A model generated the notes under the pieces. It did not search any database. It was not told the origin of the DNA and saw nothing but the letters and a program-made list of their open reading frames with translations. From the NCBI GenBank assembly GCA_036495525.1, contig DASXMR010000107.1, positions 1-64,000 of the forward strand: a stretch of DNA of 64,000 bases, written 5' to 3'. This document shows, piece by piece, positions 8,818-16,939 of the stretch. This stretch comes from DASXMR01 sp036495525 (GTDB taxonomy: Bacteria; Actinomycetota; Actinomycetes; Streptosporangiales; Streptosporangiaceae). The position numbers were made by a program, and so were the translations under genes. How positions within the stretch are numbered: position 1 is the stretch's first letter; each line of letters starts with the position of its first letter.

Positions 8818-9375
8818 ATGGACGACGACGAGCTGATAGCTGCGACAGCGGGCGGCGACGACACGGCGCTGCGCGAGCTGTTCGCCAGGCACGCGCCGTG
8901 GCTGGCCGCCCGGCTGCGCCAGGTGCTGCCAGCGGCCGACGTCGAGGACGTGCTGCAGGAAAGCTTCCTGGCGGTCTGGCGTGGGGCGCGCGGCTACCAG
9001 CCATGTGGCTCGGCTGGCGGCTGGCTGTGGGGCATCGCCCGGCGCCAGGCCGCCCTGTGGCTGCGCCGCCGCGGCCCGGCCGCATTGCCGCTTGCCGATC
9101 TGGCCGACCACGCCCTGGCCGAGCACGCCCTGGCCGCCGGCGATCCGGCCGAGGCGGTCGTGTCAGGCGCTGAGCTGGCCGAGGCGGTCGCCTCGCTCGG
9201 CCCGGACGGCAGCGCGGCGCGCGAGCTGTGGCGGCTGATGTACCTGGAGGACCGGCCGGTCACCGAGGTGGCCGGGCTGATGGGCGTGCCCGAGGGCACG
9301 GTGAAGAGCCGTGCTCACCGGGTCCGGCAGCTCATGCGCGCTGTGCTGCGGCAGCCGGTGCGGGACGGAGGCTGA
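8818..9375 (+). CDS. ECF-type RNA polymerase sigma factor
   Basis: 185 residues. Region 2 is at about residues 15-70: ELFARHAPWLAARLRQVL, then DVEDVLQESFLAVWRG, the -10 recognition helix, and SAGGWLWGIARRQAALWLRRR. Region 4 is at about 125-175: LEDRPVTEVAGLMGVPEGTVKSRAHRVRQLMR, a clear sigma-70 region 4 helix-turn-helix. It heads a five-gene operon with a membrane protein and an ABC exporter, each joined by overlap or 2-base spacing. It probably directs transcription of that operon and possibly itself. No anti-sigma with a zinc HxxxCxxC motif is seen; the next gene may fill that role. Confidence 0.88.
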   Translation: MDDDELIAATAGGDDTALRELFARHAPWLAARLRQVLPAADVEDVLQESFLAVWRGARGYQPCGSAGGWLWGIARRQAALWLRRRGPAALPLADLADHALAEHALAAGDPAEAVVSGAELAEAVASLGPDGSAARELWRLMYLEDRPVTEVAGLMGVPEGTVKSRAHRVRQLMRAVLRQPVRDGG

Positions 9376-9377
9376 CG

Positions 9378-10124
9378 ATGAGCTTTGGCGATAACGCGAC
9401 CGGTAACGGCGCCGACCTGCCAGCACAGAGCCAGGAAGGCTGCCCGGCGGACGTCGACCTGCGGCGCGCCTGGCTGGGTGTGGCCGCGGAGGTCTGGCGC
9501 CGCCGGCCGGGACCCGCCGAGCGGCTAGCCGGAAAGGTGCTGCGCTCGCCGGGCCTCGCGCGGGCGCTGCTGACCACGCCGTCGCTGCTGCTCGGCTGGG
9601 TCGTCGCCAGCGCGGTGGTGCTGGCGATCGGGATACTCGCCACGCTCGGGACCGGCACGCCGTTCGTGGCCCTGGCCGCGCCGGCGGTCGCTGGCGCCGG
9701 AATCGCCTACGCCTACGGCCCCGGCATCGACCCGGCCTGGGAGCTATCGCAGAGCATGGCGGTCAGCGACCGGATGGTGCTGCTGGTCAGGGCGCTCGCC
9801 GTGTTCGCGCTGAACGCCGCGCTTGGGCTGGCGGCGTCGGCGGCGTCGGCGACCGCGGCAGCAGTCACCTTCGGCTGGCTGATCCCGATGACCGCGGTGT
9901 CAGCGCTGGCCCTCGCGGCAGCGACAGTCACCCGCTCGGCGAACGCCGGCGTCGCGGCGGGCCTGGCCGCCTGGCTGATCACGGTGCAGGCGGTGCATGC
10001 GGCGTCCGGCCAGCTCACCACCGCCGTCGCCAGTTCCGTGCTGGTCCTTCCCTACCTGGGCGTCGCCGCATGCTGCGCCGCCATCGCATGGTTTGCCACC
10101 CGCATTCCGAGAGGAACGCCATGA
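9378..10124 (+). CDS. Membrane protein in ECF operon, possible membrane anti-sigma factor
   Basis: Start at ATG 9378, two bases after the sigma-factor stop. 248 residues. A hydrophilic N-terminal domain of about 75 residues (VDLRRAWLGVAAEVWRRRPGPAERLAGKVL) precedes about six hydrophobic helices rich in Ala/Leu/Val. The order, a cytosolic N-terminal domain followed by membrane helices immediately downstream of an ECF sigma gene, suggests sigma-factor sequestration. The sequence lacks the zinc-binding anti-sigma signature, so the role is inferred from position only. Its stop overlaps the ATPase start as ATGA. Alternatively it is a third membrane subunit of the ABC system. Confidence 0.7.
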   Translation: MSFGDNATGNGADLPAQSQEGCPADVDLRRAWLGVAAEVWRRRPGPAERLAGKVLRSPGLARALLTTPSLLLGWVVASAVVLAIGILATLGTGTPFVALAAPAVAGAGIAYAYGPGIDPAWELSQSMAVSDRMVLLVRALAVFALNAALGLAASAASATAAAVTFGWLIPMTAVSALALAAATVTRSANAGVAAGLAAWLITVQAVHAASGQLTTAVASSVLVLPYLGVAACCAAIAWFATRIPRGTP

Positions 10125-10885
10125 ACGTTGAGATCAGCGATGTGACCAGGCGGTTCGGCCGCACCCGGGCGGTGGCCGGGGTGAGCTTGCTGACCGGTCC
10201 CGGCGTGTTCGGGCTGCTGTGCCCCAACGGCGCCGGGAAGACCACGCTGCTGCGGATGATGGCCACGGTGATCCCGCCGAGCTCCGGCGAGGTGCGGCTG
10301 CTCGGCCGGGACCCGGCCGGCTACGGGCCGCGCCGGGAGATCCGGCGCAGGCTCGGCTACCTGCCGCAGAACCTTGGCTACTACCCGGGATTCACGGTGG
10401 CCGAGTTCGTCGAGTTCTTCGCGCTGCTGAAAGAGGTACCGCCGGGCCGGGTGCCGCACGCGGTGGCGACGGCGATCGAGCGGGTCGACCTCGGCGGCAG
10501 GGCGAAAGCGAAGCTGCGCACGCTGTCCGGCGGCATGCTGCGCCGGGCGGGCATCGCGCAGGCGATCGTCAACGAGCCCGAGCTCCTGCTGCTGGACGAG
10601 CCGACCGCCGGGCTTGACCCCGAGCAGCGGGTCGCGTTCCGCGCCCTGCTGCGCGAGCTCAGCGAGCGGGCCACCGTCATCGTGTCCACCCACCTGGTCG
10701 AGGACGTCGGCGCCGCCTGCAGCGAGGTCGCCGTGATGGACGCCGGGAAGATCGTGTTTCATGGCGCGCCGGCCGCGCTGACCGCCAGCGGCGAGGGCAG
10801 CGGCGCGGCCGGCGACTCGCCGCTGGAGCGCGGCTACAGTGCCGTGCTCGCGAATGCCAGGTCCGCCGCGGCGGTGGCGTCATGA
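10121..10885 (+). CDS. ABC transporter ATP-binding protein (exporter type)
   Basis: The ATG at 10121 follows GAGGAACGCC and overlaps the previous stop. 254 residues with Walker A LLCPNGAGKTT, Q-loop region LGYLPQNLGYYPGFTVAEF, signature LSGGMLRRAGIAQAI, Walker B LLLLDEPTAGLDPE and the switch His in STHLVEDV. The first glycine of the Walker A motif (normally LGPNGAGKT) is Cys here. This is unusual but does not remove the Lys/Thr needed for nucleotide binding. Together with 10882-12417 and 12414-13094 it should form a membrane-embedded exporter or membrane-stress pump. Confidence 0.88.
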   Translation: MNVEISDVTRRFGRTRAVAGVSLLTGPGVFGLLCPNGAGKTTLLRMMATVIPPSSGEVRLLGRDPAGYGPRREIRRRLGYLPQNLGYYPGFTVAEFVEFFALLKEVPPGRVPHAVATAIERVDLGGRAKAKLRTLSGGMLRRAGIAQAIVNEPELLLLDEPTAGLDPEQRVAFRALLRELSERATVIVSTHLVEDVGAACSEVAVMDAGKIVFHGAPAALTASGEGSGAAGDSPLERGYSAVLANARSAAAVAS

Positions 10886-12417
10886 CCGCCGCGCCTGCTG
10901 CGCCGGCGCGGTCGCGGGCCCCTGTTATCAGCCGGGCGGTGCCGCTGAGCGCCGCGCGGCTGCTGCGGGTGGAGCTGCGGCGCAGCGCCATGCCCTGGAT
11001 CCTGCCGCTGATCGCGGCGCTGTTCTGGTTCGACTCCTACCGGCCGAGCACCGGCACTGCGCCGCTGTACCCGCTTCGCACGTTCTGGAACATGGGCCAG
11101 GGGCACACGATCATCGACTTCGGGCCGTTCGTGGCGGCGGTGGCTGCCTGGATGGGCTCGCGGGACGGCCGCCGCGGCCTGGCTGACCTGGTGACCGCGA
11201 CCGCCCGGCCACGCTGGGCGGCGCAGCTCGCCACCTGGGCGGCGACCGCCATCTGGGCCGTCGCGGCCTACCTGGCCTTCGTGGGCGTCATGTTCGGGGT
11301 ATACGCGGGGCAGGGCGTGACCGGCTCGCCGCCGTGGTGGTGGGTCGCCGTCGGCGCTGCCGGGGTCACCGCGTTCAGCGCCGCCGGGTTCGCCGTCGGA
11401 GCCTGGTGGCCGAGCCGGTTCGCCGCTCCGGTGGCCGCGTTCGGCGGGTTCCTGGCGCTGGCGATGTCGTCACAGACCGGTTTCAAGCACGCCAGCGGCT
11501 GGTCGCTGATCCTGCCGACCAACTCCAACGGCACCTTCCAGAACTCCGACTCCGGGATCTTCTATCCCTGGGTGCCGGACCTGCCGATCGCCAGGATCAT
11601 GTTCCTGGCCGGCATCGCGGTAGCGACGCTAGGCCTGGCCGGCCTGCCGGCCAGGGCGGGCGGCCAGTGGCTGCGCCGCGCCGCTGCTGCCCTCACGCTG
11701 GCCGGCGTGGCCATTGCCGGGACTGCCGTCGGACTGGCGGGCACCGCCACGCAGTCAGCACAGGGCATGATCATCCCAGCGCTGCACGACGCCGCCAGCG
11801 ACGCGCCGATCGCCTACACCCCAGCATGCGGCCGCGCGGCGGGGACGCCGGTGTGCGTCAATCCCGCTTACCAGCGCTGGCTGCCTGCCGTGACCGCCGC
11901 GCTGGCGCCGGCGCTCACCGAGGTGGCCGGCCTGCCAGGCGCCCCAGCGCGGGCCACCCAGGTCGCCGATTCGTACGTCAGCGGAGCGGCCGGGCCGCCC
12001 CAGGCGCTCACAATCGGCGGCCGGCCGCCGGTGCTGCGGTTGTCGCTCGGCCAGCTCAACCTGCCGGGACCGTGCGGCTTCTGCAGCGGGGCCGTGGCGG
12101 CGAAGCTGTTCACCGGCCAGCTGCGGCTGCTGTTCGCCCATACCTTCACCGGCGCGGGCAGCGGCCCCGGCAGCCCGGCGCAGCAGGCCGTGCAGGCTGC
12201 CCTGCTGCGCGGGGCAGGCATCTCGTTCGCCGCGCAGCCCCTGCTGATGGGCACCGCCGAGAACTACCCCGGGCCACAGCCGGACTCGGCGACCGGGCCG
12301 GTCTTCGCCGCGGCCGAGCGGCTCGCCGCCCTGCCAGCGACGGCCAGGCACGCCTGGCTCGCCACCCACCTGACCGCGCTGCGGGCCGGCCGGCTCACCC
12401 TCGGGGAGCTTCCGTGA
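10882..12417 (+). CDS. ABC transporter membrane subunit with large extracytoplasmic domain
   Basis: ATG at 10882 overlaps the ATPase stop as ATGA. 511 residues. Residues 1-300 contain about six hydrophobic helices (for example LVTATARPRWAAQLATWAATAIWAVAAYLAFVGVMFGVYAG). Residues 310-500 form a soluble region with paired cysteines (TPACGRAAGTPVCVN, PCGFCSG), which suggests an extracytoplasmic, disulfide-containing domain. Such an arrangement fits an ABC-2-like permease that senses or processes an extracellular factor. It is the central gene of the sigma/ABC operon. No named family recognised for the extracellular part. Confidence 0.75.
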   Translation: MTAAPAAPARSRAPVISRAVPLSAARLLRVELRRSAMPWILPLIAALFWFDSYRPSTGTAPLYPLRTFWNMGQGHTIIDFGPFVAAVAAWMGSRDGRRGLADLVTATARPRWAAQLATWAATAIWAVAAYLAFVGVMFGVYAGQGVTGSPPWWWVAVGAAGVTAFSAAGFAVGAWWPSRFAAPVAAFGGFLALAMSSQTGFKHASGWSLILPTNSNGTFQNSDSGIFYPWVPDLPIARIMFLAGIAVATLGLAGLPARAGGQWLRRAAAALTLAGVAIAGTAVGLAGTATQSAQGMIIPALHDAASDAPIAYTPACGRAAGTPVCVNPAYQRWLPAVTAALAPALTEVAGLPGAPARATQVADSYVSGAAGPPQALTIGGRPPVLRLSLGQLNLPGPCGFCSGAVAAKLFTGQLRLLFAHTFTGAGSGPGSPAQQAVQAALLRGAGISFAAQPLLMGTAENYPGPQPDSATGPVFAAAERLAALPATARHAWLATHLTALRAGRLTLGELP

Positions 12418-13094
12418 CCGCCGCCGGCCTGCACCGCCCGGCACCGGGCAGCGTCCCGCCCGCCGTAGCCGGGACCCGCCTGGCCTGGACGGCCGCTGGA
12501 TTCCGGCTGACGCGGCTGTACCTGGTCAGCCGGCGGGCGCCGATCGCGCTGGCGCTGCTGGCCGGGCTCGGCGCGCTGCTCGGTGCCGCGCTCTACTGGC
12601 GCTGGAACATCGCGGGCGGCGCCGCCGCGCGGCTGTTCATCCCGCTGACAATCCAGACCGGGGCAGCCGCGGTGATCGCCGTCACCACCTACGGGCCATT
12701 CGGGGAGCCAGAAAAGGCGGCCGGCCGGTGGCTGCCCTTGCTCCGGCTGGGCGCGGCGGTGGCGCTGACTGCCGCCGCGTTCGGCGCGCTGTCCGCGGGC
12801 GCCGCGGCTGGCACGATGCCCGGCGGAACCCTTGCCCTGCTCCGCAACGTCGGTGGCATGACTGGCATCGGCCTGCTTTCAGCTGCTGCCGTCGGCGGCG
12901 CGTTCGGCTGGGTGGGCCCGATGGCCTACCTGCTGATCACCGAGGGCGCGCTGGCCCACCGCTCCGCCACGCCGTGGGTCTGGCCGACCAGGGCGCCGCA
13001 GGATCGCGGCGGCGCGATCTGCGCCTGCCTGGTGATCGCCGCCGGACTGGCGCTGATCACGGTTCGCGGACCGCGGCAGTCAGGCCCTGGCTGA
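12414..13094 (+). CDS. Second membrane subunit of the ECF-linked ABC system
   Basis: Translation is likely to begin at GTG 12414, overlapping the previous stop (GTGA); the open frame extends upstream only as a shadow. The 226-residue product has an N-terminal hydrophilic region of about 30 residues and then about five hydrophobic segments (LALLAGLGALLGAALYW, LLRLGAAVALTAAAFGALSAGAAAG, AYLLITEGAL). It ends the operon. Probably pairs with 10882-12417 to form the permease of a two-permease ABC exporter. No motif assigns a substrate. Confidence 0.72.
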   Translation: MTAAGLHRPAPGSVPPAVAGTRLAWTAAGFRLTRLYLVSRRAPIALALLAGLGALLGAALYWRWNIAGGAAARLFIPLTIQTGAAAVIAVTTYGPFGEPEKAAGRWLPLLRLGAAVALTAAAFGALSAGAAAGTMPGGTLALLRNVGGMTGIGLLSAAAVGGAFGWVGPMAYLLITEGALAHRSATPWVWPTRAPQDRGGAICACLVIAAGLALITVRGPRQSGPG

Positions 13095-13134
13095 CCAGGC
13101 GGTACCCAGGCTCTGACCAGGCAGGCGAGGATGC

Positions 13135-14508
13135 TTGAGTGGCAGGGTGAGCGGAGAGCAGCAGACTCGCTACGTGCAGTCACCGTCGGCCGGGAGCCGA
13201 CCTGGCGCCAGGCCAGGGACCGAACGCGTCGCGCGGCCGCTGTCAGCGGAGGATGCCACCATCCTGGCCCTGGAGAACGAGGTCGTGGCCGGGCACATGT
13301 GCAAGGTCATGCTGCTCGATCACCCGCTTGACCTGGGCCAGCTGCGGTCCTCGATCGAAGGCCGGCTGGACCTGGCGCCCGAGCTGTGCCTGCGGCTTGG
13401 CGAGATCGACGGGCAGCCGTGGTGGGTGCCAGCCAGGCAGGTGGACGTGGACGCCCAGGTCGGTGAGCCGGACCAGGCCGGCACGGATGAGGCCAGCTTA
13501 CCGGCGACGGTCGCTGGCCTGTTCCGGCAGCGCCTGGACCGCTCGCGGCCGCTGTGGCGGATAGACCTGATACCGCGCCTGCCAGCGGGTGGCAGCGCAC
13601 TGGTCTGGCGCATCCATCACGCACTGGCGGACGGCATGACCGCGATGAGGATGGCCAGTGCGGTGCTCTGGGACCAGGGCCAGGCCAGCACAGCCGGCCG
13701 CGCGCCAGGCAAGCCATCGCTGGCGCCTGGTGCGGCGAGCGCGGCCGGGCATCACCGGCTGGCCGGGCTGCTCGCGGCCGCCAGACAAGCGCCGCAGCCG
13801 TGGCTGCGATCGCCCTTCAGCGGTCACATCGACGCACGGCGGACGGTGGCCTTCGCCGCCGGCGGGCTCGATGAGCTGCGGCACGCAGCCCATGCCGTCG
13901 ACGGAGCGACCGTCAACGACGCGGTGCTGACCATTGTCGCCGGAGGGCTGCGGCAATGGCTGGAGACCCGTCATGGCCAGTTCGGCGACATCCGGGTGAA
14001 AGTTCCGGTGAGCTTGCACGCCGCGCCTGGCCTAGCCGGGGACGACCGCGGGGAGCCAGGCAACCGGGACTCTTTTTTCTGCCTCGACCTGCCGCTCGGA
14101 TCAGCCGATCCGCTCGAGCGCCTCTCCGCTATCCGTCACGAAAGCCGGGTACGCAAGCAGGGCCATGACGCCGAGGAACTCGACACACTCATGCGTGCGC
14201 TCGGACGTGTCCCGCCGCTGCGCCAGTTCGCCGAACGGGTGCTCGCGCACCCCAGGTCGTTCGCGCTGAACGTGTCCAACGTCCCCGGTCCCCGCCAGCC
14301 GGTGCAGGTTCTCGGGGCGCCGGTGCGGGCGCTCTACTCGCTGGCGGAGATCCGCGAGGAGCATGCGCTGAGAGTCGCGGTGACCTCGCTCGCGGGCACG
14401 CTCAGTTTCGGGCTGGTGGCCGACCCGACGCTGCTGCCTGATGTCGATCACCTGGCCAGCTGCATGCAAGCAGAAGCCGCCGCGCTGATCGCCTGCAAGC
14501 CCGCATAG
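13135..14508 (+). CDS. WS/DGAT-family O-acyltransferase (wax ester synthase/diacylglycerol acyltransferase-like)
   Basis: 457 residues from a TTG start, the first in the frame; later starts are possible because the first 30 residues are low in complexity. The acyltransferase active-site motif HHxxxDG is present as IHHALADGM (about residues 161-168). A C-terminal NVSNVPGPRQPVQVLGAPV block matches the conserved NVPGP region of the family. The enzyme transfers acyl groups from acyl-CoA to alcohols or diacylglycerol to make storage lipids, and works at the inner face of the membrane. It is alone on this strand and convergent with an alpha/beta hydrolase that might be a lipid esterase. Confidence 0.85.
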   Translation: MSGRVSGEQQTRYVQSPSAGSRPGARPGTERVARPLSAEDATILALENEVVAGHMCKVMLLDHPLDLGQLRSSIEGRLDLAPELCLRLGEIDGQPWWVPARQVDVDAQVGEPDQAGTDEASLPATVAGLFRQRLDRSRPLWRIDLIPRLPAGGSALVWRIHHALADGMTAMRMASAVLWDQGQASTAGRAPGKPSLAPGAASAAGHHRLAGLLAAARQAPQPWLRSPFSGHIDARRTVAFAAGGLDELRHAAHAVDGATVNDAVLTIVAGGLRQWLETRHGQFGDIRVKVPVSLHAAPGLAGDDRGEPGNRDSFFCLDLPLGSADPLERLSAIRHESRVRKQGHDAEELDTLMRALGRVPPLRQFAERVLAHPRSFALNVSNVPGPRQPVQVLGAPVRALYSLAEIREEHALRVAVTSLAGTLSFGLVADPTLLPDVDHLASCMQAEAAALIACKPA

Positions 14509-14621
14509 GTGTCCTGCCCGCGCCGGACCTGCTGACGCCGGTCTCCTTGCCCGCGCCCGGTCTCCTGCTCGGGCAGGTGCGCGGCTCGCCTCTCGGCATG
14601 GTGGTCGCCGGCGTCGCAGGC

Positions 14622-15374
14622 TCACCGGTACGTGTCGAGCAGGCTGATCGCTCTTTCCTGGCTTTCGACGTGGGCGTTGTGACCGAGGCCGGGCAGCGTT
14701 ACGGCCGGACAGCCGAGGCCCGCCAGCTGCTCATCGGTGCTCATGCCGTCGTGCTCGCCGCGGGCCAGAGTCACGGGGGCCTGCGACCGCGCCAGCAGCT
14801 GAGCCATGTCGGGCGCGCCGACACCAAACGCACCCGCATCCATAGCCAGCCGCCACCGGCCGTCCTGCTCGCGCAGCCCGGCATCGACGGCCGGGTCACC
14901 CGCGGCAACCAGGCCGGCCAGGCCGGACACCCGCAGATAGCGCGCGGCTGCCTCATCGCGTGAGTTGAACCAGGCTGGCGGCCGCCTGGCCATCGCCCGC
15001 GCCCGGTCCAGGTCCTCATCGGTCCAGCTGACCTTGATCCCGAGGCCGATGACCGCTTGCACAAGCACCGGGAACCTGCCGCTGGCCAGCGCCAGGGCGA
15101 CGACACCGCCCAGCGAGTGCCCGAGCACGACGACGGGGACACCGGGCTGAACGACGGCGGCTACTGCAGCGGCGAGGCCGTCGAAGGTATAACTGGCCAG
15201 CGGCGGCGAGCCGCCGTGACCCGGCAGGTCCGGCGCGAGCCAGCGTCCTGGCCAGCGCCGGGCGAGCAGCGGCCGCCACCCGTCCCAGACGTCGCAAGTC
15301 GCGCCCAGGCCGTGCAGCAGCAACAGCAGCGGCTCACCGCTGCCGTCCTGGTGGACCCGCAGACCGCCTGCCAC
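14622..15374 (-). CDS. Alpha/beta-fold hydrolase
   Basis: 250 residues from a GTG start without a clear ribosome binding site. Oxyanion-hole motif LLLLHGLGATCDVW, nucleophile elbow LGHSLGGVVAL (Ser), acid in TLARGEHDGMS and His in GLGHNAHVES form a complete Ser-Asp-His layout. The overall pattern resembles small-molecule ester or carbon-carbon hydrolases. It is divergent from the P450 gene at 15571, and the two share a 196-base intergenic region containing tandem repeats. Joint action with the P450 or the acyltransferase is possible but unproven. Confidence 0.83.
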   Translation of the reverse strand: MAGGLRVHQDGSGEPLLLLLHGLGATCDVWDGWRPLLARRWPGRWLAPDLPGHGGSPPLASYTFDGLAAAVAAVVQPGVPVVVLGHSLGGVVALALASGRFPVLVQAVIGLGIKVSWTDEDLDRARAMARRPPAWFNSRDEAAARYLRVSGLAGLVAAGDPAVDAGLREQDGRWRLAMDAGAFGVGAPDMAQLLARSQAPVTLARGEHDGMSTDEQLAGLGCPAVTLPGLGHNAHVESQERAISLLDTYR

Positions 15375-15515
15375 AGCCGCAGTCTGCCACTGCGCCCCGA
15401 GCCGCGTGGTCGCCCGCGGCAGGCAAGGTGGTTAAGGTCGGCACTAGGCGGCGACTGCGGCAGGGCGCGGTGCGGGGCATGGCGCTCGCGCCCTGCGCCG
15501 AGGAGTTTCCGGGAC

Positions 15516-15583
15516 GGCAATGACACTGGCGCGGCAATGACAGTGGCCTGGCAATGACAGTGGCCCGGCGATGACACTGGCCA
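15516..15583. repeat. Four tandem copies of a 17-bp unit spanning the P450 start codon
   Basis: Units begin at 15516, 15533, 15550 and 15567, each close to GGCAATGACASTGGCCY. Every unit contains an ATG (15520, 15537, 15554, 15571). Because 17 is not a multiple of 3, the four ATGs fall in shifting frames. The fourth ATG is the P450 start used here; the first is in the same frame but meets a stop after six codons. Copy-number change would alter the leader and the distance to the divergent hydrolase gene. Confidence 0.9.
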
Positions 15584-16908
15584 GGCCTGCCTGGCCAGGA
15601 ACCGAGGTCGTCTTCGACCCTGCGACCTACGTCGACGGCGTGCCTTTCGAGACGCTGGCCCGGCTGCGCATGCAGGCCCCCGTCGCCTGGGTGGCCGAGA
15701 CTCCGGTCCTTGGCTGGCCGGCCGGGCCGGGATTCTGGCTGGTGCTACGGCACGCAGACGTCGAATCGGTGCTGGCCAGGCCCCAGCTGTTTTCTTCCGC
15801 GCTGGGGGCCACGCAGATCCGCGACCCGGCGACGCCGCAGGCCCTCAGCTACGTCCGGCAGATGATGCTGAACATGGACCCGCCAGCGCAGTCGCGGCTG
15901 CGCAGGCTGCTGAGCCGCTCGTTCACCAGGCGGACGGTCGCCAGCCTTGAGGACCGGATCCGCGGTCATGCAAGAGCCATGTGCGACCGGGTGTTCACCG
16001 GCTCGCGCGGCGACTGCGACTTCGCCAGGGACGTGGCGGCTGACCTGCCGCTGCTCACGCTGGCCGATGTGCTCGGCGTGCCGCAGCAGGACCGCTGGCT
16101 GCTGTTCGACTGGTCCAACCGGGTGATCGGCTACCAGGATCCCGACTATGCCTCGTCGGCCGAGTTCGACCCGGCCGCTGGCACGCCCATGGCCAGGCAG
16201 GCGCTGGCATTGCGGCCGGTGCCTGGCAGCGATGGCCGGATGCCCGATCCGCGCACCAGGCAGGGCATGCCGGACTTGTACGCCTACGCCCACCTGCTCG
16301 CGGAGGAAAAACGGCGCCAGCCGGGCGATGACGTGATGTCGGTCCTATTGGCTCAGGCGGACGACGACGGCGGTCAGGTTTCCGTGGCCGAGTTCGAGAA
16401 CCTGTTCTGGCTTTTCGCGGTCGCCGGCAACGAGACCCTGCGAAACGGCCTTCCTGGCGCGTGCATCGCGCTGCTTGACCACCCGGACGCGCAGGACGAG
16501 CTGCGCGCTGACCCGGCCCTTGGGCCGGCCGCCGTCGAGGAGATGCTGCGCTGGTGGACGCCTGTGATGACCTTCCGCCGGACGGCGGCCGCCGACTGCG
16601 AGCTCGCCGGGCAGCGCATCGGCGAAGGCGACAAGGTCGTCGTCTCTTTTACCTCCGCCAACCGCGACGAGACGGTATTCGCCGAGCCTGACCGCTTTGA
16701 CATCCGCCGCCACCCGAACCCGCACCTGGTGTTCGGGCACGGGCCGCACTTCTGCCTCGGCGCTCACCTCGCCCGCACCCAGGTGCGGGCGCTGTTCGAC
16801 GAGGTGCTGGCCCGCACGTCCTCGCTGGTCTACGCGGGCCAGCCGTCTTACCTGCGATCGAACTTCCAGCGCGGCGTCAAGCGGCTGCCGGTCGCCTGGA
16901 CCAGCTAG
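15571..16908 (+). CDS. Cytochrome P450
   Basis: 445 residues, a soluble bacterial P450. The heme-binding loop FGHGPHFCLGAHLAR places the thiolate Cys at about residue 395. The I-helix oxygen-activation motif is AGNET (about 285-289), as in the CYP124/125-like branch that acts on lipids and steroids. The K-helix ExxR is EEMLRW (about 323-328). It needs a ferredoxin/reductase partner, none of which is encoded nearby. The first codon lies inside a 17-bp tandem repeat with no convincing ribosome binding site, so translation initiation may be weak or the real start slightly further in. The substrate may be a fatty or sterol-like molecule, by family resemblance only. Confidence 0.9.
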   Translation: MTLARPAWPGTEVVFDPATYVDGVPFETLARLRMQAPVAWVAETPVLGWPAGPGFWLVLRHADVESVLARPQLFSSALGATQIRDPATPQALSYVRQMMLNMDPPAQSRLRRLLSRSFTRRTVASLEDRIRGHARAMCDRVFTGSRGDCDFARDVAADLPLLTLADVLGVPQQDRWLLFDWSNRVIGYQDPDYASSAEFDPAAGTPMARQALALRPVPGSDGRMPDPRTRQGMPDLYAYAHLLAEEKRRQPGDDVMSVLLAQADDDGGQVSVAEFENLFWLFAVAGNETLRNGLPGACIALLDHPDAQDELRADPALGPAAVEEMLRWWTPVMTFRRTAAADCELAGQRIGEGDKVVVSFTSANRDETVFAEPDRFDIRRHPNPHLVFGHGPHFCLGAHLARTQVRALFDEVLARTSSLVYAGQPSYLRSNFQRGVKRLPVAWTS

Positions 16909-16939
16909 GCCGCCTAGACCCTCTCCGCTCGGACCGCGG

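Noticed and set aside
15516..15583. CRISPR-like repeat
   Set aside because: Units abut directly with no spacers, are only 17 bp and drift at the edges, and no cas gene is nearby; a simple tandem repeat.
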